A stretch of 64,000 nucleotides of DNA from Crotalaria pallida (Eukaryota > Streptophyta > Magnoliopsida > Fabales > Fabaceae): assembly GCA_037953625.1 (NCBI GenBank), contig CM075649.1:62170660-62234659 (forward strand). Reading direction: 5' to 3'. The stretch's first letter is position 1. Every line of letters begins with the position of its first letter. This document shows positions 10,873 to 20,205 of this stretch, piece after piece. The position numbers were made by a program, and so were the translations under genes. Below the pieces are notes generated by a model, which worked only from the letters and a program-made list of their open reading frames with translations, had not been told where the DNA came from and ran no database searches.

Positions 10873-11550
10873 TCATTTGTCGGGGTTTGCTTCGATTCCT
10901 CTCTCGGAGAGCATGAACCCGAGGAAAGCGCCAGCGGGGACTCCGAAAGTACACTTCTCCGGATTCAACCTCGTCCTATGGGTTCTTACCCTTTCCAGGA
11001 CCGTGGTTAGGTCCTTGGCATGGTCTTCCCTTTTCTTACTCTTTGTGATCATGTCGTCGATGTAAACTTCCATGGTAGCGCCAATGATCCCGTCAAAAAC
11101 TTTATTCATCATCCTTTGATAGGTTGCGCCAGCATTCTTAAGGCCGAAAGGCATGACGGTGTAACAGTAAGTTGCCTTTCCGGTCGTGAATGTGGTCTTA
11201 TCTTGATCAGGGGGATACATAGGGATCTGGTTATATCCCGAATATGCATCAGTGAATGATAAGAATTGGTAACCTGCCGAATTATCGACGAGCTGGTCAA
11301 TAATCGGCAGTGGATATTGGTCCTTGGGGCAGGCTTTGTTGAGGTCGGTGTAATCTACACACATCCTCCAACTACCGTTTGCCTTTTTAACCAAGACTGT
11401 ATTTGCAACCCATTCGGCGTATGGGACTTCTTTTATAAACCCGGCTTCGAGCAACTCGGACACCTTTTCCTGGATAACTTTTGCCTTCTCAGTTCCGACC
11501 CGTCTCATTTTCTGCGCCACCGGCCTTGCTTTCGGGCACTGAGCCTGTGA
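10873..11550 (-). pseudogene. pol: Tat-lineage gypsy pol, reverse transcriptase
   Basis: Encodes the RT fingers and palm: VAQKMRRVGTEKAKVI, WRMCVDYTDLNKACPKD, PLPIIDQLVD, FTDAYSGYNQIPM, MPFGLKNAGATYQRMM and the catalytic motif YIDDM. It ends at TGA (10873-10875) in ANPDK, directly followed in the same frame by AILEMKSP of the RNase H segment, so a single nonsense codon separates the two. Its upstream end is joined to the protease segment through a frameshift between about 11545 and 11560. The RT catalytic Asp pair is intact. Confidence 0.92.
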
Positions 11551-12482
11551 CAGATAAAGTTCGGGTCGATCCCCGGCATATCGGCCGAGGTCCAGGCGAA
11601 CAGGTCCAAATTAGCTTGCAATAGTGCGATGATTTCCTCCTGTACATCCTTAGGGAGGTCGGCACCCACCTTGACAGTTCTGCTGGGGTCGGCGGGATCG
11701 ATGGGAACTGCCAACCACTCTCCTTGAGGAGACGGTCTGAGGTCATCTTGTTCAGCCCGGACGTCCAACTCGGCCAAAAGGACCTTCCCTTTGGCTAGTG
11801 TCGGACCCGAGAGTTCTTCTTGCTTTTTCTTACTTTCCCGTAGACTCGCGTTGTAGCATAGTCGGGCTCTGGGCTGATCAGCTTTGACGGTGACAAGGTT
11901 GTCGTCAGAACCAACGAATTTCATTACTAGGTGAACTGTTGAGATCACTGCTCCAAAGGCCTGAAGGCAGGTTCGTCCCAGTATCACATTGTAGGGGGAT
12001 TCATAGTCAATTACCAAAAACTTAATAAACTCCGTTTGGGCCGAAGGTAGTTTGCCCAAGGTCACCGGGAGGAGGATGGCTCCAAGGGGGCGTATTGTCT
12101 TGCCCGTGAAGCTGATAAGATGCCCTTCAAAATGTACGAGGTCGGCGGATCTTAGTTTTAATGCTTGAAATGTGTGGAGAAAAAGAATGTCGACCGAGCT
12201 CCCCTGGTCAACGAGAACTCGGGCGACTTCGAAGTTGCTAATCATGGCCGCGATCACCATTGGGTCATTGTGATCCGGGATGATATCTCCTAGATCCTCA
12301 TCAGAGAAACTGATTGGGATGTTTCGGGATGGTTTCTTACCCATAGGCTTGTGGCGAACGGCTAACACCTGCTGAACATACCTTCTCCTTTCCGACTTCC
12401 TTTCGCCGCCACCGATGAAACCTCCAGAGATAGTGTCCACCCGGAAGTTTGCCGGTATTTTGAACAGATCCTGTATAACCAA
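11550..12482 (-). pseudogene. pol: Tat-lineage gypsy aspartic protease and linker to RT
   Basis: Carries the retropepsin signature LVDQGSSVDILF and the distal VILGRTCLQAFGAV, preceded by the TISGGFIGGGE segment that in relatives follows Gag. The C-terminal part is an acidic linker leading to ADMPGIDPNFICHRLS, the usual approach to RT; there the frame is lost. The frame has no ATG at its 5' end (12482 is TTG), consistent with its being the interior of a polyprotein whose Gag part is missing. Confidence 0.88.
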
Positions 12483-12719
12483 ATTTCTTGGATGTTGTTG
12501 GGACCCATCAGGAGCTGAGGCTTGAATGGTGTTTTGATGCGACGATAGTGACAGTGGGTAAGGAGGGGGGGTGGTGGGGACCTTGCTGCCCAGCTAACCC
12601 CAAGGTGCGACCGCAGGTCTTCAGCTGGCGGGATTCTCCCAGAGCATTCCCTCCTCCTTTTCTGATCCGGTTGAGCTTTAGACAAGGTAGAATCTTCTGA
12701 GTGGGGTTGAAGTTTATCT
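12483..12719 (-). other. Short leader of Tat element where gag is missing
   Basis: Only about 240 bp separate the PBS from the protease segment, whereas a Gag of several hundred codons is expected here. No capsid-like sequence or zinc knuckle can be read in any frame. I infer a deletion that removed gag, which would make the element dependent on others for packaging. Confidence 0.7.
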
Positions 12720-12739
12720 TTTCCCACAGACGGCGCCAA
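12720..12739 (-). other. Primer-binding site of Tat element
   Basis: The minus strand reads TTGGCGCCGTCTGTGGGAA immediately after the LTR end ...CATCACA. This PBS form is common in plant Tat/Ogre-type gypsy elements. The exact tRNA cannot be named with certainty from the sequence alone. Confidence 0.85.
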
Positions 12740-13290
12740 TGTGATGTCCTAGACGGTGAGGACCACCAAGGGTGTAGGAGATGACCTTCGAAGGTACCTC
12801 TGTCTAGGGTTGATCTGTGATGTTTGGGGGAAGTCCTCAGATGGCTAAAGGAAAGAGCCAAGAAGCAACCCTAATCACTGGTGTGTGAGGATGGCAATTA
12901 GGGTTAGAGGACGTACCTGAGCCCCATGTAGTACGGAGCTACTTATAGGGGGGAGCTGGTTGCCCTAATGGGCTTGCTTTAGGCCCAAGTAGGGCCAGCC
13001 TGTACAGAGCTAGGAGTGGATAGGCTGTCCTTGCGGATAAGGTTGTGAGCTGTCCTTGTGGATAAGGTTGTGAGCTGTCCTTGTGGATAAGGAAGGGGGA
13101 TGTCATCATGTCCTATATGTCGGACTCGGGGAGGTGTCGGACCTGGATGGGAACACGAGGTCGACCTGTATCTGGCATCTGTTCGGCCGTTGAACATTGA
13201 GCTCGGCCAAGCGCTTAGAAGGCCTCCTGAAGGGTCCTCAGGACTTCGGCGAGGTGGTTTGAGGACCTCGGCTAGGCCGAGTCCACCACA
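12740..13290 (-). repeat. 5' LTR of the Tat element (551 bp)
   Basis: Bounded by TGTGATG at 12740 and CCACCACA at 13290 on the plus strand, that is TGTGG...TCACA on the element strand. It contains three tandem copies of a GATAAGGTTGTGAGCTGTCC-type unit of about 26 bp at 13018-13090. Its partner 3' LTR is not in the window; the copia element and the left edge intervene. The next bases, GCATG (13291-13295), would be one target-site copy; the other is off the window. Confidence 0.85.
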
Positions 13291-15424
13291 GCATGTTAAA
13301 AAAAAAATATTTGGAAATGATTTTTGTGATGTGATGCATGTTGTGTTTGAATTAAAGAGAATTGTTTTCATAAAATGTTAATTCGGTTTCAAAGGAAATA
13401 TGATTAATTGATTGATTCTTGTGTTGATTTGTTTGTATGTATGCATTTTCATGAAAGGAAATGGTTGAATAAATTGTTGGACAAAATGTTACGCTGAAAA
13501 TTGTGATGTGTGTGCTTTTAACTTTGATAAATGATGGTTGTGCATATTTAATAATTCTGAAATTTTGTCACTGTCTTAAGTAGGTCAAAATGAACTTCTC
13601 TGAATTTTTTAATGATTTTTGGAATTTATTTTCTATTTCTATGTGAGCCAACTTTATGAAAACCATTTTGAGAAACCAAGTTTTTCAGTTTAAAGAGAAG
13701 CATAATTTTCGAACTTGTGCTACTCCAAATTCTTCGAAATTTTTATGGTAGCTTCCTGGATGTCTTAAGATGTTATCTGTAAAATTTGAAGAGATTTGGA
13801 GTTGATTTGATATTTTTAATAAAAGAAAAACAGTGAACCGTTTGGTTCAGATTTCCTGGACTTAGCAACAAATTTAATTAGAAAAGTATAACTTTAACAA
13901 CTCCAAATAATCTGAAAATTTTATGAGATAGTCTTGACTATAAAAGGAAGAGTTATACCAATTTGTATGAAATTCTGAGTTTATAAACTATTTTTAATAA
14001 TAACATTTTTCTCTCAGTCCAGCAACAGTACAGTTTTGTTTTTCATGAAAAATATGATTTGAAACCTAGCTTAGGATTGTTTAAATGACTTCAAATTTTT
14101 ATAAGGTGAAATTTATCATATATGTGTATGTTCTGGAAATTTTGAGAATTTAATAAATTAATTTGATATAGTTTTGGATTTTATCTTTTGTGTTTTGCTT
14201 GTAATCACACTAGGATTCTATTTAAATGTTTTTGGATGAATATGAATTTTTATGCTTTATGTTATAACCTTGGCTGCTTTGTATGATGATTATGATGCCT
14301 TGAAATGATTGAATGAATTATTGTTTGATGATATGTTTAGGTTATGCATGATTGAATTTGTAGGTTAAGTGTTGTGTTTGATTTTGTGATTGGTTTGAAA
14401 ATAAGTTGGTTTTGAAATAATTTAGCTTTGATTTAATTGAACAACCTTGAACTTAGTGGTTGCTGCCCTTAATTCATTTCACAATGTTAAGTTTGAAAAA
14501 TAAATTATTTAAGTGTTTATTTTATAATAAAGTATCATATGAACTAAAGAATGATTTTTTCGGTGTTTTCGGATTTTCTGAAAAGTGATTTATGGACTCA
14601 TTTAATTGCTGTCCAGATTTTATTTAATTTGTTTTTCAATCTTAAAAGTTTACTTGGTGATTTAAAGTTTGAGTTTTAAGTAGTATTTAACCTGAGAAAG
14701 ATTTGATTTGAAAAGGTTTTAACGAGTTACGATTTTCCGACGAGAGATAAAAAGAGTTTTCGAAAATGCGTTTCGATAATAAGTATGACGATTATTTAGA
14801 ATAGACTTATAACGTTAGTATCATCTCCCTTAGTACAAGGTGCGTATAAGTCAAGAAGCGGAACGGCTGACTCGTTGGGAAGGACTCGCAATGATTTCAG
14901 AAGCTGGAGCGTGAGGTGAGAGATGCAGTAGGCCTAGGTCATCGTGACGCATAGGCTCGGTTCTAAATCTGAGTACATCGAGTCCGATTAGAGTAATTGT
15001 CAGGTGTTAGGTGCTGCATGATCATATGTGACATTTATGTGCTAGATGTTTATCTGTTTAGTTAAATATGATGCATGATTTATTTCGTTATGTATTGGAT
15101 TTCTTTGTGGATTATCCTGTGGAGTATATCTTGTTTTGTTTGGAAAAAAGTTGTATGTGGGAATGAGAATTTTGAGAAAGAGTGAGATTTGAGATTAAGT
15201 GAGAAATTAAAGAGATACGTTTGAGAAAGAAATAAAACGTAACGCGAATAAAATCGTGAAAGAAATAAGTCAGATGAATGAGTTGCAAAAGATGTGTAGA
15301 GTTGAGATTTGAAAGAGAAAGTGGTTGTGAAAGTAAGATGTGGTTGAATGGTGATGTGATTCCTCGTCCACGTTTTTGGGAAGAAGCTTAGTGTTGAGTT
15401 GAGCTTGCTCTTCCATTAACACTC

Positions 15425-15600
15425 ACCCAAAAATGTGACTTTTGAAAAAGGTTTTCAAAAGAGATTTTTTGAAAAACTTTTGTGAAAATAGTATTTTTGT
15501 GAAAGTTTTTGGAAACATTATTTTGAAAATGTTTTGAGAAGTAAAAGTTTTTGTGAAATCATGTTTTCGAAAAAGTATTGCGAAAAGATATTTTGAGAAA
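15425..15600. repeat. Degenerate A/T-rich minisatellite in LTR Z
   Basis: Irregular repeats of the form TTTTGAAAAAGTTTTTGTGAAA, about 25-30 bp each. Related arrays occur at the same relative place in the D LTR (34750-35285) and C LTR (44765-45110). Confidence 0.7.
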
Positions 15601-15877
15601 GACGAGGAAAAGATGCCGATGATGTTGCTGAGCATGATTTTATGTGAATTGTGATGATGAGATGGGATGAGAAAGAGTGTGTCATGATGATGAGATGAAA
15701 GTAATTGAGGCCTGGGGCCATTGAGAATTTAGGGGGAAATAGTTGCGTTTAGTGGTCGGGCTTCGTTGAAGGGATGCACCAAGGACGAGCCGACTGTTAG
15801 GATTAAGCCGTTTAATTAAAACTCAAAACTTTAAAAGACTTAAAAGACATTTATATACGCGGTGAGGTATGAGTGTC

Positions 15878-16312
15878 GTATCGAAGTAGTGGAGAGGAAG
15901 GAACCATAGGTATCTGCGGATACTTAGGAGGAGATTGCATGAGGGGAGGACGATGACGGTGAAACGTCAAGAAGTCTAGAGTATATTTCTAGGCGGAACG
16001 AATCCCACATGTGGTGCACTAACGTGGTGGGGACTGGGTCTAATATCGTGGTAAGTTCCGCATCGCGAACTAGAAATTATACTGTCGCCCCCTTGATTGC
16101 AAATCGAGAACAGTGAGAGGGACTGGAACGGGGCATTTGTGATTGCCGCTGAGAGCGTGCATTGTTATTATGTGAATTATGATTATGATTTGAGGCAGGG
16201 CCTCCTGGTCTGGGACCATTTGTTGTGTGACAGCTGTCGTGCCCGCGTGGTAAAGGTCCTGTACTCCTGTTTGCTTCCGACTAGGTTGGGTGGATGACCG
16301 AGGAGATGTAGA
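15878..16312 (+). other. LTR conserved block, copy in Z
   Basis: Block shared with LTR families C/D and X. Anchors here: GTAGTGGAGAGGAAG, GGGGAGGACGATGACGGTGA, CGTCAAGAAGTCTAGAG, CAGTGAGAGGGACTGG, GACAGCTGTCGTGCCCGC, CTGTACTCCTGTTTGCTTCC and GAGGAGATGTAGAC. No open frame covers it consistently across copies. Confidence 0.7.
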
Positions 16313-16800
16313 CGTGTGCGATCTCAATGATGTTTTCCCCCTCATCATTGATGCTAATCGTTTAATAAAACTTAATATTGATAAAAGATTACAAGAAAGA
16401 AAGGATAAAGGAATTGTGATTAAAATCGAGAAAGATTCAAAGAGGAAAAGTGTAAGTGCTTGTTGAAAAGATTGAGGAGAATTGAGATAAGACTTGAGTA
16501 TTCGAAGGCTTGTGATGCCAAGTACGGCTATGGGAATTGTGATGAGTTATGAATGTTGATATGTTTGGAATGTTATGATGTGCTCTGTTTATAAGTGTTT
16601 CCTATATGAATATGTTTGTCATATGCATAGCATGAATAATTGTGTTGCATGAGAATTAGTAGATTCTATTTCTTTATTATATGCCTCTAGTTATTGTTCT
16701 ACTGTCCTGTCATGTTGTACTTCTGGAATACTAACCATCTCTCCTATCATGTTGTCGTATCGGGTTATTCCGGTATTGCAACGGATAGATGGTCGACCCT

Positions 16801-16805
16801 GCAGC
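16801..16805. repeat. Target-site duplication of element G (left)
   Basis: GCAGC lies directly before the first LTR and GCAAC directly after the second (26219-26223). One mismatch; consistent with an aged 5-bp duplication. Confidence 0.6.
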
Positions 16806-17204
16806 TGTAACATCCCGAATTTTTATTCTAATAATAATTAGAATAATAGTAAGATTTGGAAGTGAGGATTATCATAGAAGGGATTTAAAATGATGGATTA
16901 GGAGTACTTTGAGTGCCATATAGGAGTCTAGGAGCATTGGCATCGAGAAGCAAATTTAAAGAAGACCCAAACGAGTGTTAAAAATCGATTTTTCGGTGTT
17001 GTAAACACCCGACGTTAGGAAATTCAAAATAAAAGATTTAGGACTCAAAACACAATTTCCACCGTTGGATATGAAGGTATGATTTTTAGGAAGTTACTCG
17101 TCAAATTTGAGCAAGATCCGACGGTGAACGAAGAAGTTATCTCGAATTGAAGCAGGAAGAAAATAGGAGGAAAATAGGAAAATGAATAAATGGGGTACTG
17201 GGCA

Positions 17205-17440
17205 AAACACTGGAGTCTTTTGGAAAAGACTCGAGTGTTTTGGAAAAGACTGGAGTCTTTTAGAAAAGACTCGAGTGTTCTTAGCCTCTACTCGAGTCTT
17301 TGTGAAAAGACTCGAGTGTTTTACAGATCGTGAATCAGGGAAAGGCAAAGCCCTCAGATTCACTCGAGTCTTTTAGAAAAGACTCGAGTATTATTCATGA
17401 ATTCACTCGTGTGATTGGGAAAAGACTCGAGTGTTTTTAT
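17205..17440. repeat. ACTCGAGT palindromes with AAAAGA...TCTTTT arms, left LTR of G
   Basis: Seven exact ACTCGAGT cores plus degenerate ones (ACTGGAGT twice, ACTCGTGT). Most are extended to AAAAGACTCGAGT or ACTCGAGTCTTTT and arranged head to head, so neighbouring copies can pair. The other LTR (23233-23466) has eight exact cores. Confidence 0.9.
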
Positions 17441-18940
17441 CAGATCAGCAAAAAATAAAAACACGAGTTGGGGTCAATTTAACCCCAAAAATCACTTTCT
17501 CACTCTTCTTTTCTCCGGCTTCTCTCTAGGGTTTTCACCCCCAATCCTTCTCCAATGTTAAAATAGCACCAAATCAAATCAAATTAACATCCCATAATCA
17601 TTCCCCATCAAATCCCCATTGATTTTCTATCAACAAAAACCCCAATTTCATTCTCAATCCCTCAAATCCCCAATTCCCAATTCAAAACCCTAAATCCTTC
17701 CAATCCCCATAATCACTCAAAGTTATCAAAAATTAGTGCCACAAATCAATTCCTCATGAATTTTTCCCTCTCCAAAAACACATATTACTTCCTCTTTCTC
17801 ATGAAATTCCAATTCCCTATCAAACCCCAATTTGTGTAATCGGTGGCATAGGGTCTTCTAATCATGCAAGGAAGCTTAGAAAGTGATTAAGGGAAAGGAA
17901 TAGGAAGCTAAGAGGCATGGATTAGAGCTTGGTGAGGATGCTCCCTCAAAACCCCCATTTTGGTTCTTGCTCTTCAAAGAGGTAAGAAGGGTTGTTCACA
18001 TTACCTTTACTTAGAGAGTAAATTCTAGGATGTTATAGTGGTAGCTGAGAATAGAAAAGATTAGTTATAATAATATACAATAGGGTAATTGCAATAGACA
18101 ATAAACAAAGCTTAGGAACAAAGGAAATGAACTCATTAGATAAATTGCGAATATACGTAGTATATGATGATGTTTGTAATGTGTGAATTTAGTATGGAAA
18201 TGTTAAATGAACGGATAATGAATGAGGAAACTATAGGGAAATAAAGGTAATAAATCGAGTAGGTGAATAAATAAAATAAACCCGCCAAATTGTTTGTAAT
18301 GCTATGTGTAAGTGAATTGTGTTGTTATGCTTGAATGCTTATATGTGAGATAATGGGTCTTAAAAATGAACCTAGGACTTAGTAAGATTAGAGGTATCAC
18401 AAGCTAATGAAAGAATCAGAATATTGGGTATGTGTGGGAAATTAATAAAGATAGTTAAACAAGAATAGTAATCAATTAATTAATCGAAAAGATAAGTAAG
18501 GGGGTTGATTCATGGGCTTGGGAGTTGAATTTTGGGTGTGTATAATTATGATTAAGTTTAGGGTTAGATAATATGATTTTCTCTCTTTAATATATATGTT
18601 ATTTGTTCATGAAATTGCTTGACCCTATTTGCTACATGAAATAAGCATGATTATTAGTTGTATTTGTGGTTTGTTTTGTATTAGTTGTTTACCTTGCAAT
18701 TAGTTGAGGAATTTATGGACATTGTAAGTAATAAGTTGAAAAAGGAATTTATGAGAATAAGGAGTAAGAAATTGTTTATGTTAGTAAATATGTAATTATG
18801 TAACTTCAAGTGAAAAAAATGAGATGTTTTGAAAAGTTTATATGAATTGGAAATGAGAAGTGTTACTTTGCAAATTATGAGTATGAGAAATGAAAGAAAT
18901 AAAGTGGTAATGCAAAGTAAGGAAAAAAAATAAGAAGGTC

Positions 18941-19302
18941 TGCAGCTATTAATCGCGTTTTGGGATCCACACCCATTAGGTGCACACGGTTAGGACAGGG
19001 TCCTACTAGCAAAGTAGGCCCGAATTAGCCCCAATAGGTACAAAGCTCGCTCAGGAAAAATCCCCATAAGATCAAAGGCTCGTTAGGTTACGTGGATCCA
19101 ACGCGATGATTAATAGCTGCATTACCAAATATAAACATGAAATATGAATAAATGAGAATATATGAAAGAGAGTGAAGAAAAGAAAATAAAGAAAAGGCCC
19201 TAACGAGGGAAAGGTCTTATGGGTCAAGAAGTCCTGAGTGAGAAGAAGTCCTATTGGGTGAAGATACCATCCTAACCAATTTGCAAACAAGAATACCTAA
19301 TG
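18941..19302. repeat. Two interleaved long inverted repeats in left LTR of G
   Basis: Inverted repeat A: 18941-18970 pairs with 19092-19120 (shared GCAGCTATTAATCGCG and GGATCCAC arms). Inverted repeat B: 18971-19087 pairs imperfectly with 19200-19302 (for example CTCGTTAGG with CCTAACGAG, CCCCATAAGAT with GTCTTATGGG, GGTTAGGA with TCCTAACC). The two cannot form fully at the same time. A small perfect hairpin CCTACT/AGTAGG lies inside (19002-19018). Both are kept in the right LTR. Confidence 0.8.
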
Positions 19303-20047
19303 GAATTATTATTTTGCTAGTAAAGCAAAAGACAAGATAAAAGTCCGATGCGATCCTGACGAGGCGTATCGGCATTAAAAGAATTAGTCGGCGCTCAGTA
19401 CCGTACGGCTGGCTGAGGTTGGACTACATAATGAATACTGTAAAAGGAAATAAAGAATGGAATTAAAAGAAAGCAAGCACATGAATCTTCATGTATAAGT
19501 ATGCTAATAAAAATGAAAGAAAGAAAGGAAAACCAAAGATTAAAAGAATTAGAAGAAATAAATTATATGCAAGCTTTATGAATAAATGTATATTAATGGA
19601 ATGAAAAAAAAAATAGGTGAAGAAATGTATATTAAAAGAATGTAAAAATAAGAGAAAAATTAGAAGAACTTAATTATATATGAAAATTTAAGAATAAGGA
19701 AGATTCAGAATAGTGTAGGCTTAGTTATTTGCTATGTCTTCTTTTAGAATTTATCTTCCTAAGTCCTGTGTAATGCTACCCTTCTTGCTATACTTTTACA
19801 GGTACAGAAGCGGAGTTTACATGGGTCATGGCCGAGCAGATTTATGTTCCACTACGTGGGATATATATATATATTTTTTTGTTTTGAGTGGACTGTTATT
19901 TTGTAAAATTGAATATGTAATAGTTTTATGCCCTGAGACTAGTTCTAATCGGGCGTAGGATCATTTAAGTTGTTTGTAATATTTTTGTGTTTTAGGTTTT
20001 TAAATAATTTTGGTTTGACAGGTTTAAAAGAAGAAAACTTTGGAAAG

Positions 20048-20075
20048 TCCGATAAACAGAGGAAACTCTGTCGGA
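20048..20075. other. GAAA-capped hairpin near LTR end of G
   Basis: TCCG ... ACAGAG, loop GAAA, CTCTGT, CGGA: a two-part stem with a small internal bulge, about 110 bp before the LTR end. In the right LTR (26078-26105) the pair closing the loop is mismatched. Confidence 0.6.
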
Positions 20076-20185
20076 TTCTTCCTAAGGATTTTTACAAGTA
20101 TTTAAGTTTTAAAAAAAAAAAAAAATTTTAAATCACCAATTTTATTAAAACCTAAAAATTAACTAATTAAAGTGAGGACGTCACA

Positions 20186-20205
20186 TTTATGGTATCAAAG
20201 CAGTT
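20186..20205 (+). other. Degenerate primer-binding site of G
   Basis: TTTATGGTATCAAAGCAG directly after the LTR end, compared with the usual TGGTATCAGAGC: one substitution in the core (A for G). The position is exactly right for a PBS. Confidence 0.75.

Larger units (their letters stand above)
13291..16805 (+). repeat. LTR 'Z', first part (Tekay-like family, plus orientation)
   Basis: No gene. AT-rich sequence that continues after the G element at 26219-26669 and ends there with GGGTGTTACA. It lacks its own beginning, which the Tat element has displaced to the left. Its middle shares recognisable stretches with the C/D LTRs: a minisatellite-like GATTTTTGAAAA region (15425-15600), GTAGTGGAGAGGAAG near 15887, GGGGAGGACGATGACGGTGA near 15937, and CTGTACTCCTG...GCTTCCGACTAGG near 16258. 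Whether Z is a solo LTR or part of a full element is not visible. Confidence 0.75.
16806..20185 (+). repeat. Left LTR of element G
   Basis: Begins TGTAACATCCCG and ends GACGTCACA. Contains a cluster of ACTCGAGT palindromes (17205-17440), a C-rich region (17520-17840), long inverted repeats (18941-19302), a TA run (19861-19875) and a GAAA-capped hairpin near its end (20048-20075). No coding region; small frames here are shadows of the palindromes. Confidence 0.92.

Noticed and set aside
8668..11550. Plus-strand frames opposite the Tat pol (for example 11020-11259, 11266-11550)
   Set aside because: Shadows of a well-supported minus-strand pol; no independent evidence.
16070..16348. Minus-strand frame in the conserved block of Z (and similar ones at 38459-38656, 45669-45866)
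   Set aside because: The C copies match each other because the LTRs are young; the Z and X versions do not keep the frame, so the block is treated as non-coding.
17094..17376. Overlapping plus and minus frames full of TRVF / SLFQK repeats (also 23122-23404, 57373-57717, 58434-58727)
   Set aside because: They are translations of the ACTCGAGTCTTTT palindromes; the repeats read open on both strands and show no protein conservation beyond the DNA motif.
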